This document shows positions 59,801 to 64,000 of a DNA stretch of 64,000 nucleotides, in pieces. The notes under the pieces were generated by a model that saw nothing but the letters and a program-made list of their open reading frames with translations, did not search any database and was not told the DNA's origin. This stretch comes from Capitulum mitella. Taxonomy: Eukaryota > Arthropoda > Thecostraca > Pollicipedomorpha > Pollicipedidae. A program made the translations under genes and the position numbers. Numbering within the stretch: the stretch's first letter is position 1; each line of letters starts with the position of its first letter. The stretch spans positions 20,584,596 through 20,648,595 of the forward strand of contig CP099844.1 in assembly GCA_030062745.1 (NCBI GenBank), given 5' to 3'.

Positions 59801-61020
59801 CGAAACAACATTCGCAACAGCCGGATGTGGAGTTCTTTATAATTTGGCAGCATACGTCATAAGAAACAGGACGTATCACATCCCGCCGTTGCAGACATAG
59901 CCAAGTCAGAGCTCAGCTGTGTCCATTTTACCTTATACTTTGAGTGACGCCGAACCAGATGGCATTGATTCACACAGGAAGGGTCCGCGCTGATGGCTTC
60001 TCAGCTGCGTGTTGAGTCTGCATAAGGGCAGGCATGCAGGGTCTGAGACACAAAGCGACGCCGACCTCACGCCAGTTGTCATGGACACGATCGAAAGAAT
60101 TCCGCCTTGGAGCCAGGGACGGTTCCGCATTCCGGCAAGTGTCCGGTCGGTGGAGGTGACCGCGTGACCGTGTGGAAGGAACGCTGGCTGCTTGCGGGAA
60201 ACAGAGCCGGCGATCCTGCTGCAGTTTGATGCGGTGACTCGGACTGCTGGACGTGGCGTTCAGTCATCCACGCTGCCTGAATTATCGGGACGCCATTTGG
60301 CCCGGGTGTTGGCGTTCCTTTCGCTCCAGTCACTGTTGCTACTATTTTTGTTTAACATCAGTATGATCCGAAAGTCCCAACTGAACGACGTTACGATCAG
60401 GATCCGTATTAAGCAGAGCAGGTTGTCCAGAGTCTGACTTCGCTGTTCAGGTGGGTCCAGATTTGTGGCAGTTTTAACTCAGACGCTGGACCTCGCGCCT
60501 CTTGCGAGCAGTGAAGGGCGGCCGCGACACGGACGCCTCGGCCTGTTCGACCCGCTCTGTCTCGTGTCAGACAGTGGCGATTGTGTGCCAGACATTGATA
60601 ACTCGTAAATATTAAACATCGTTGCCTGTCACACGCTGGCCGTGAACCGCGGTTGTTACCACGGACCACGGGGACGGCGTCGTCGGGAACTACCGGTGCA
60701 TCGTCATGCCGTCGGTGATGGTGGTCCTGTAGTGTTACAGAAGACGTCACTTGCGATGGTTGTCCTGTGGTGTTACAGGGGGAGCCACCGCTGGAGGTGG
60801 TGACGGTGGTCCTGTGGTGTTACAGAGGGAGCCGGAGCCACCGCTTGAGGTGATGACCTGTGCGCCGGTGCAGGCGCTCAGTCTGAACGAGTTTCCGGCC
60901 CTGACCGGCGACTGCCGGGCTGTCCCGGACGGAAACGGCCAGTACCCGAGCCCTCTGACCACCGTGGGCCAGACCGGGACTGGCTCATACGGAGACAGCC
61001 TGCAGTACAGTAAAGCCCAG
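36643..61020 (+). CDS. dlg1: Discs large (Dlg1/SAP97-type MAGUK), 5' part with L27 domain
   Basis: Scaffold of cell junctions and synapses. In the window: exon 36,643-36,661 (MPVKKQ plus one base), exon 37,805-37,936, exon 56,255-56,388 and probably exon 60,826-61,020, with agreeing phases (160 codons). Residues about 4-64 form the L27 domain, which binds partner L27 proteins such as CASK/Lin-2: EIHRALELLEDYRRHLV, FKSRLFQALIDIQEFYELTL, then LLDASKSVQQKT. The start MPVKKQE equals the insect DlgS97 start, so the L27 isoform is encoded. PDZ1-3, SH3, HOOK and GUK exons must lie beyond the window. Intron 2 is 18.3 kb and repeat-rich. Two introns use a GTCAG-type donor. Confidence 0.93.
36725..36905. 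repeat. Degenerate GGTCGGCC-type short tandem repeat
   Basis: Units of about 15-20 bases such as GAGTGGTCGGCCTG recur about ten times right after the first dlg1 coding exon. Non-coding. An AATAAA at about 36,689 precedes it but has no clear gene to end. Confidence 0.6.
37805..37936 (+). CDS. dlg1: dlg1 exon 2, L27 helices 1-2
   Basis: Acceptor GTTACAG, donor GTGAGT. 132 bases, entering with two bases of a codon and leaving one. It encodes IHRALELLEDYRRHLVDAHE, then QLAAAIEKLIFVFKSRLFQAL, typical of the Dlg L27 domain. The exon joins in phase to 56,255 to complete aspartate 51. Confidence 0.95.
38150..38290 (-). mobile_element. tRNA-derived SINE head or tRNA pseudogene
   Basis: On the - strand an A-box (TGGCAGAAGCG, complement of 38,235-38,245) is followed by a B-box (TGGTTCGAATC, complement of 38,197-38,207) at tRNA-like spacing, then a T-rich tail (GTTTTATTTTGTTTTTC). 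It does not fold into a full standard tRNA by eye, so it is read as a SINE or pseudogene with a pol III promoter. Confidence 0.6.
38340..38610. repeat. CTGTCTGCTGTCGG-type tandem repeat
   Basis: Degenerate CTGTCTGCTGTCTGGCC units, the last copies (about 38,515-38,600) being about 31-45 bases long and nearly identical. Lies in dlg1 intron 2; open frames through it are repeat artefacts. Confidence 0.7.
39182..39387. mobile_element. MITE with GGCGTAGCCAGG ends
   Basis: Begins CAGAGGCGTAGCCAGG and ends CCTGACTGCGCCGTTGTCTG, an imperfect inverse. About 206 bases, no protein. The same end motif occurs at 46,485-47,160, with a related one at 34,503. hAT-like by its termini; no clear target duplication. 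Confidence 0.65.
40108..40405. repeat. About 70-bp minisatellite, four copies
   Basis: Units begin GGCCTCCCCCCGTCTGTCTC, continue AGGAGGTTCTCCCTGTCTG and TCCCGGTAAGCC, and are 67-72 bases long. Each unit carries a CCGGTAAGCC string that looks like a splice donor. Several frames are open through it, but the unit length varies and the copies frameshift, so it is not a protein. Confidence 0.85.
40406..42124. other. GC-rich intronic region; no gene supported
   Basis: CpG-dense DNA, densest at about 40,730-41,160, with several overlapping open frames on both strands (for example 40,694-41,200 and 41,207-41,878). None has a recognisable domain and frames on both strands are open together, as expected from GC content. 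A CpG-island promoter is possible. Confidence 0.4.
42125..43065. repeat. About 30-bp minisatellite split by a hAT-like insertion
   Basis: Units like GCCCCGACCGAACAAGG followed by CGACGTCTGA occur before 42,219 and from 42,715 to about 43,065. The array is interrupted by the 495-base element at 42,220-42,714. The copies are degenerate and non-coding. Confidence 0.85.
42220..42714. mobile_element. Non-autonomous hAT-like element with 8-bp target duplication
   Basis: Left end TAGAGCTGAGGATTCGAATTC and right end (inverse) TATAGCGAAGGCTTCGCATGC are imperfect terminal repeats. Flanks are GTCCCGAC (42,212-42,219) and GCCCCGAC (42,715-42,722), a 7/8 match fitting the 8-bp duplication of hAT elements; because the target is a tandem repeat the match could be partly pre-existing. 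No transposase is encoded. ATTCGAATC-rich sub-ends are typical. Confidence 0.75.
43066..43500. other. CpG-rich patch; possible promoter, no exon supported
   Basis: Dense CpG with an ATG in good context at about 43,279 (MFVSWMRNGPVV...), but the frame stops at 43,384 without a convincing splice donor. Left uncalled. Confidence 0.35.
43826..43890 (+). repeat. Dispersed repeat fragment (GGATTTAGCCCAC)
   Basis: CCTAACCTTCCCCAAATGTAGG ... CAACGGATTTAGCCCACGTTATTTTGA is shared with 46,795-46,860 and more weakly with 1,071-1,130. Marks an old dispersed family. Confidence 0.55.
43965..44011. repeat. TA microsatellite at the palindrome border
   Basis: An uninterrupted AT run directly abutting the left arm of the large palindrome at 44,012. 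Two more long TA runs (about 44,688-44,734 and 44,806-44,864) lie in its centre. Confidence 0.9.
44012..45522. mobile_element. 1.5-kb near-perfect palindrome (foldback element)
   Basis: Arms of about 660 bases (44,012-44,677 and 44,868-45,522) are inverse copies with few differences, the largest being about 10 extra bases at about 44,400 in the left arm. The ends match as ACCC(G/T)AATAAGTTGTTTTGATAGGGACGG. The 190-base centre has TA repeats and a smaller nested inverted repeat (GGAAAGGTAGATAGATACATTA). Open frames in both arms are the same sequence read twice and match nothing known. Likely a recent foldback transposon. Confidence 0.88.
45523..46484. other. Intronic DNA, nothing supported
   Basis: TGACGTCA (about 45,530) and TGACGTCACG (about 46,025) palindromes are present, and a short direct repeat TTAACACGACTGTC at about 45,964 and 45,986. 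No exon seen. Confidence 0.4.
46485..47160. mobile_element. MITE with GGCGTAGCCAGG ends, containing a nested MITE
   Basis: Left end CATTGGCGTAGCCAGGAATTTTTTCGGG and right end AAAAAATTTCGGG ... CCTGGCTACGCTACTG are inverse. It includes the smaller element at 46,556-46,719 and the dispersed GGATTTAG motif at about 46,835. Flanks GATTGGGC and GATCAGCC agree at 5 of 8 bases, too weak to claim a target duplication. Confidence 0.7.
46556..46719. mobile_element. Nested MITE, second copy of the 34,503 family
   Basis: Starts CAGGGGCGCAGCCAGGATTTTC, ends GCTGCGCCTGTG, shares its interior (AGTGTGAACTGAA, ACGAAAACC, TGCCGGGAA) with 34,503-34,662. A GGGGGCC string lies on both sides, a possible target duplication. 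Confidence 0.75.
47330..48258. repeat. Inverted 17-bp minisatellite arrays around a TTAGG-like core
   Basis: The left array (47,330-47,640) repeats AAAAGTTCGTCTAGGAC; the right array (47,695-48,258) repeats its exact complement GTCCTAGACGAACTTTT. Between them, at about 47,645-47,690, is GGTTAGGTTGGGTTACGTTAGGTCAGGTTATT. Units are degenerate at the edges and most uniform in the right array. It has the same plan as 681-1,052 and 2,814-3,292. Non-coding. Confidence 0.85.
48259..49014. other. Intronic DNA; nothing supported
   Basis: AT-rich, no exon or RNA gene recognised. Confidence 0.4.
49015..49270 (+). repeat. Dispersed repeat, copy 2
   Basis: Matches 2,150-2,430, including GATAGTGATCATATATATGTTGCAAAAGCAAA-type sequence and the downstream GTGGCTACGTGCCTG. 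It lacks the long poly-C run of copy 1. Confidence 0.65.
49271..51490. other. Intronic DNA rising into a CpG island; hairpin at 50,148-50,197
   Basis: Contains an A-run at about 49,606-49,621 and a 13-bp perfect stem (TTTTATCGGAGGC with GCCTCCGATAAAA, 24-base loop). From about 51,120 the DNA becomes very GC-rich, leading into the candidate exon at 51,491. No other feature supported. Confidence 0.5.
51491..52478 (+). CDS. Candidate CpG-island first exon, alternative dlg1 N-terminus?
   Basis: The ATG has a near-ideal context (GCCGCCGCCATGG) and is followed by about 329 codons ending at an AG/GTGAGA donor at 52,479. The first residues MALFGIMAWMKDKTLECPHC are not what GC bias alone would give; the rest is rich in A, R, G and P. 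The exon ends one base into a codon, the phase needed to join dlg1 exon 56,255 (giving AEL-D-IQEFY). Other frames and the opposite strand are also open (up to 525 codons), so composition alone could explain the length. No domain recognised. Confidence 0.35.
52479..54056. other. Intronic DNA; nothing supported
   Basis: Contains a short direct repeat (GAGATCATGCGGCATGGTG-like) at about 52,837 and 52,905, and otherwise unique sequence. No exon seen. Confidence 0.4.
54057..54545. repeat. 29-bp minisatellite, about 17 copies
   Basis: Unit TTGGTATCCGAGATCGGCGT plus CCCCGGACG, with variants at a few fixed positions (ATC/ATT/ACT; CCCC/CCTC; GGACG/GTACG/GGGCG). As 29 is not divisible by three, all frames of a strand give the same 29-residue repeat, which explains the long open frames here on both strands. 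No spacers, so it is not CRISPR-like. Confidence 0.92.
54655..55265. repeat. About 17-bp GGACCACCGGGGAGACC tandem repeat
   Basis: Some thirty or more degenerate copies of a unit like ACCACCGGGGAGACCGG directly follow the 29-bp array. Open frames on both strands follow from the repeat. Ends in a GA/GGGA-rich run (about 55,279-55,306). Confidence 0.8.
55266..56254. other. Intronic DNA before dlg1 exon 3; nothing else supported
   Basis: A short direct repeat, GTGATCGTATGTTCTGTGGTGCCTGG, occurs twice at about 55,731-55,785. No exon seen until the acceptor at 56,254. Confidence 0.4.
56255..56388 (+). CDS. dlg1: dlg1 exon 3, end of the L27 domain
   Basis: Acceptor CATTCTCAG, donor GTCAGC (weak but the same GTCAG type as exon 1). 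Encodes D-IQEFYELTLLDASKSVQQK, then ETMQVANKWESSS. IQEFYELTLLD is nearly identical in fly and vertebrate Dlg. The exon enters with two bases of a codon and ends in phase 0. Confidence 0.93.
56389..58603. other. dlg1 intron 3, first part; nothing supported
   Basis: No exon recognised. From about 58,430 the DNA turns CpG-rich with a CCGCCG run (about 58,480-58,515), the start of a CpG island around the candidate exon at 58,604. Confidence 0.4.
58604..58777 (+). CDS. Candidate alternative first exon of dlg1 (no L27)
   Basis: ATG in a CpG island, 58 codons beginning MIDWVSIVRASRRRSSQRG and ending CCGGCLGGHAAAAAYP, then a strong GTGAGT donor at 58,778. It ends in phase 0, matching the phase-0 start of the exon at 60,826. 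Dlg genes commonly use alternative promoters to make isoforms lacking L27 (DlgA in flies, PSD-95 in vertebrates), and this position fits such an isoform. The cysteines recall palmitoylated starts, but that is speculation. No homologue recognised. Confidence 0.35.
58778..60725. other. Intronic DNA; nothing supported
   Basis: No exon or RNA gene recognised. Ends in the tandem GTCCTGTGGTGTTACAG acceptor copies. Confidence 0.4.
60722..60825 (+). repeat. Three tandem copies of a splice-acceptor segment
   Basis: TGGTCCTGTGGTGTTACAG, or a near copy, occurs three times, ending at 60,740, 60,778 and 60,825. Copies 2 and 3 are followed by closely similar DNA (GGGGAGCCACCGCTGGAGGT; AGGGAGCCGGAGCCACCGCT). 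Only the last joins the phase-0 upstream exons to an open frame; from 60,741 or 60,779 the frame stops within about 25 codons. Confidence 0.75.
60826..61020 (+). CDS. dlg1: Probable dlg1 exon 4, linker between L27 and PDZ1
   Basis: Acceptor GTGTTACAG at 60,825 and donor GTAAGG at 61,021 give 65 codons in phase 0 at both ends, matching exon 3 and the candidate exon at 58,604. It encodes EPEPPLEVMTCAPVQALSLN and a G/S/Y-rich tail ending in YSKAQ. The PPLE stretch loosely recalls the linker after the N-terminus of vertebrate PSD-95. Linkers are poorly conserved, so support is mainly from splice sites, phase and place. Confidence 0.45.
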
Positions 61021-61270
61021 GTAAGGGCAGACCGAGACCGGCAAATACGGAGACAACCGACAGTACAGCCAGACTCAGGTAGGGTCGGACCGAATCTGGC
61101 TCATACGGAGACAGCCGACAATACAGTCAGACTCAGGCAGGGTCAGACCGAGATCGGCTCATACAAAGACAGATGGCAGTACAGCCAGAGCAGTACAGCC
61201 AGACTCAGGTAGGGTCAGAACGAGACTGGCTCATACAGAGACAGCCTGCAGTACAGCTAGACCGAGGTGA
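60984..61270. repeat. 58-bp minisatellite carrying the exon-4 splice donor
   Basis: Five copies of a unit starting CTCATACGGAGACAGCC; copies 1-3 are 58 bases, copy 4 is 72 with a 14-base internal duplication, copy 5 is partial. Each contains the donor position: GTAAGG, GTAGGG, GCAGGG (lost), GTAGGG and GTGAGA. Confidence 0.88.
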
Positions 61271-62204
61271 GATCGACAAAGACACGGCCAGGCAGACAAG
61301 ATCGAACTGTGGAGAAAAGTCATATATCTGAACTGTCAGCTCAGTTCCTTCGGGCACAACTTACCTGTCTGGGTGCTGTTTGTGACAAGAAAACGGATGT
61401 CACCACCCTCTCATCGGCCCGCCCATGGCCTTGCCTGGCTCACCCTCGCCTCCCTGAGAATTGCCATCGCGTGGTGTGACCCGGTCACCAGTGTGCGTCC
61501 GCCGCGCGTCCCTCCCAGCTGGGTAACACGGTCCCGTTCACACGTTCCGGCCTCCAGTTTGATCATCACGTGGTCTCTGCGAGCACTGAGCATCGCTCCC
61601 TTCCATGCATTTAGCGCGGATCGTCATATGGTTTCAGCCGTACTTATGCCTCACCGTGCTGCTAGAGGGCTTCACATTCGGCTGTCTGTCCATTTCAGTT
61701 ACTGAATGATTCCATGTACCCATCCGTCGTCCCTCCGACATGATGCATGTTGTGGCGTACGCAGTATGGCTTATTCCGCGTTCAGGCATCCCCAGGGCCT
61801 CGCCTCTCTCCCCAGCAATAGACGGCGACCCTGTCCCGCGTGCCCACTAACACGCGCCGTACCGATCTTGTTTCCGCAGTATCGGCGTAATGACAACGGG
61901 GAGGCTACCCTCGGTGGCCTCATCAGCTGAATGAATCGTTGAATATCCAGAAACCAGGATATCTTATCTTGAAAGACTGTGCTGCCAAATTTCGTACCCC
62001 CTTGAGAATGGTTAGTTTTGTTAATGGTTAGTCGTCAGCTGCAGGGTCTCGCTTGACCCGGCTCGCCGCCGAATCTTGTGGTGTGTGGCGAGTGGCGGCC
62101 CCTGTACTCGGTCACGGCGCGGTCCGTTCACGATGTCCCGCCTCTCAGCAGCGTCTGGGCCCTCTTTCCGGGCCCCGGCCTTACCTCACGGCAGCGTTTC
62201 AGGG
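61271..62204. other. Intronic DNA; nothing supported
   Basis: No exon recognised, although this stretch lies where further dlg1 linker or PDZ1 exons might be expected. No PDZ motif (GLGF type) is seen in any frame. Confidence 0.4.
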
Positions 62205-62690
62205 CCCTCTCCGGCTGGCGTCCCTTCCCTGCTCCGGGGTCTCGACAGCGTCCGGGGTCCGACTCCGGCTGGCGTCCCTCCCCTGCTCCGGGGTCTCGAC
62301 AGGGTCTGGGTTCCCTGTCCGGCTGGCTTCCCTTCCCTGCTCCGGGGTCTGGACAGCGTCCGGGGTCCGACTCCGGCTGGCGTCCCTCCCCTGCTCTGGG
62401 GTCTCGACAGGGTCTGGGGTCCCTGTCCGGCTGGCGTCCCTCCCCTGCTCCGGGGTCTGGACAGCGTCCGGGGTCCGACTCCGGCTGGCGTCCCTCCCCT
62501 GCTCCGGGGTCTCGACAGGGTCTGGGGTCCCTGTCCGGCTGGCGTCCCTCCCCTGCTCCGGGGTCCCTCTCCGACTGGCGTCCCTTCCCCGCTCCGGTGT
62601 CTCGGCAGCGTCTCTGGTCCCTCTCCGACTGGCGTCCCTCCCCTGTTATGGGGTCTCGGCAGCGTCTCCGGTCCCTCTCCGACCGGCGCC
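62205..62690. repeat. 54-bp minisatellite, about nine copies
   Basis: Unit TCCGGCTGGCGTCCCTCCCC plus TGCTCCGGGGTCTCGACAGGGTCTGGGGTCCCTG, with two subtypes that mostly alternate, giving a 108-base higher-order period. Since 54 is divisible by three, five of the six frames stay open for 225-336 codons. A 39-base deletion copy occurs at about 62,548-62,573. Not a protein repeat in my reading. Confidence 0.9.
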
Positions 62691-62902
62691 CTCCCCGGCA
62701 CCGGCTCCGTCTCACGGCAGCGTTTGGGATCCCTCTCCGTCTGGTGGCCGTCCCCAGTCCCGAGGCACCACCTGGCCGGACTCGGACGATCAATGGGCCA
62801 CGTGGGCGGCGGCCGGCATTGATTGGGTGGCCGGGCACGCGGCGGCGGCCAGACGCCGGACACACGTGCTCGCGGCCCGGCCGCCGGCGCAGCGACGGCG
62901 TC

Positions 62903-62956
62903 ATGCTGGAGAAGCTCGGCGGCGGCCGCCGGCCGCTCCGCTCCGCCTACTGCCTG
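62903..62956 (+). CDS. Candidate short alternative first exon of dlg1
   Basis: ATG in a CpG island, 18 codons (MLEKLGGGRRPLRSAYCL) and a GTGAGA donor at 62,957, ending in phase 0. The plan resembles 58,604-58,777: GC-rich leader, ATG after GGCGTC, arginine-rich peptide. The next exon would be outside the window. Could be chance in GC-rich DNA. Confidence 0.28.
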
Positions 62957-64000
62957 GTGAGACTGCGCGGCTGCTGGGCGGACTCGGGTCCCTGCTCGGC
63001 GGAGGTGCTCGGCCGGTGGGCGCGGTCGGCCGTCGCTGACAGCGCCCTCTGCTGGGCGGCCCGTCCTCGCATGGTGCTCGTCGGATGATGGTTGTTCTCG
63101 TTGGACCGCTGTGGTTGGGTACGGACAGACCGCTGTGGCTGGGTGCCGGTGCGGACGGCCTTTTGTCAGGCTGGGTGGACGAGCCGATGTCAGGCTGATC
63201 GGGCCGAGAGCAGGGCGGCTGTCCGCCGTGGCCTGCTCTGGACAGTACCGGGCGTATCGCCGACGGTGGATAATATTTGTTTTCAGCCAGCGCGATGTAC
63301 GGTCGCCGCGCGATATACAGATATAGTCAATCGCCGTGTGATCGGAAAGCTCCGCAGGGGGCGGACCGGCTCTGCGCAGGTCTGCTATTTTCAGTGGAAT
63401 TCAACAGACGTCATCACTGAGCCTTGGAGTGGCACTTCCGGTGAAATCCTGCGATTGGTGTCGGATAGTTTTCAATATTTGGGTTTGTCGTCTGGCGATC
63501 ACCGTCGTTGAATCGGGCGAAACCTCCTAATGTTTTTGTTCAGGTCGAAACGGCGTATGCCTGCAGTGTTTTCATCAAGCGTTTATGTTGGACAGAACAA
63601 ATCATGATGTGTCCATGAGGCATGGGGGTCGGTTTAAGGACGTTTTTGCGTTCGTTGACCGCGATGAGAGACAGGGTATTTGCGTAACTTACGGCAGTTG
63701 TTTCCCCTATATCGTCCAACGGTACGTCTCCGGGGAGCAGTGCAGCGTAGCGCTCATCTTGCGTTCACTTCTGGGCGAATGGTCTTTATTGTCCTTAATG
63801 TAAAAGACTGGTCGTGCCAGCTAATCGAGAAAACTAGAAAACGTGTCCTACATTATATTTTGGGTCCCATCATTGTCCTACATTACACACACTGACTGAT
63901 TCTGTGGTATGGAAATTTGTGGCGAAAGATTTGTCGCCTGAGCTTCGCAGACTTTGTGAGGGAATTAGCTGGCACAGCGGTGTGTGCGCATGTTTTATAT
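62957..64000. other. End of window; intronic DNA, nothing supported
   Basis: A short repeat (GGTTGGGTACGGACAGACCG, CTGTGGCTGGGTGC) lies near 63,105-63,150. No exon recognised; dlg1 continues beyond the window. Confidence 0.4.

Noticed and set aside
62053-63088. Open frames of 225-336 codons on both strands
   Set aside because: Produced by a 54-bp tandem repeat whose length is a multiple of three; five frames are open at once.

Overview
This is animal genomic DNA, most likely from an arthropod. It carries three recognisable genes, all on the + strand, split by GT-AG introns of about 100 bases to 18 kb. The arthropod call rests on short TTAGG (arthropod telomere-type) arrays inside repeats and on a discs-large N-terminus (MPVKKQE...) of the insect S97 type. 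I cannot name the species; a crustacean or chelicerate is a guess.

Layout. (1) 1-9,030: calreticulin, complete, 5 coding exons, 403 aa, ending HDEL. Its promoter holds two exact endoplasmic-reticulum stress elements (CCAAT-N9-CCACG) facing each other. Intron 1 is full of foldback and dispersed repeats. (2) 11,720-15,739: a complete 200-aa UBA-PTH2 peptidyl-tRNA hydrolase in 5 coding exons, with a 33-bp minisatellite in its last intron. (3) 15,740-36,600: gene-poor DNA with a CpG-free block, an inverted pair of minisatellite arrays, a degraded LINE with an odd duplication, and a piggyBac-type element ending in TTAA. (4) 36,615 to beyond the window: the 5' part of discs large (dlg1, SAP97/DlgS97 type). 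Exons at 36,643, 37,805 and 56,255 join in phase to give the whole L27 domain. A likely linker exon lies at 60,826. The PDZ, SH3 and GUK exons are outside the window. The dlg1 introns hold several GC-rich islands, three of them containing a possible alternative first exon, and many minisatellites, plus a hAT-like element, nested MITEs, a tRNA-derived SINE and a 1.5-kb near-perfect palindrome.

The three genes do not form a pathway: calreticulin is an ER lectin chaperone, PTH2 recycles peptidyl-tRNA, and Dlg is a membrane scaffold. The most unusual signals are: repeats in which inverted arms flank a TTAGG-like core (three cases); abrupt CpG-depleted blocks that divide the 5' and 3' halves of the two complete genes; and a dlg1 exon whose acceptor and donor both lie inside tandem repeats. 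Many long open frames in the GC-rich part (up to 525 codons) are by-products of composition and minisatellites and are not called genes.
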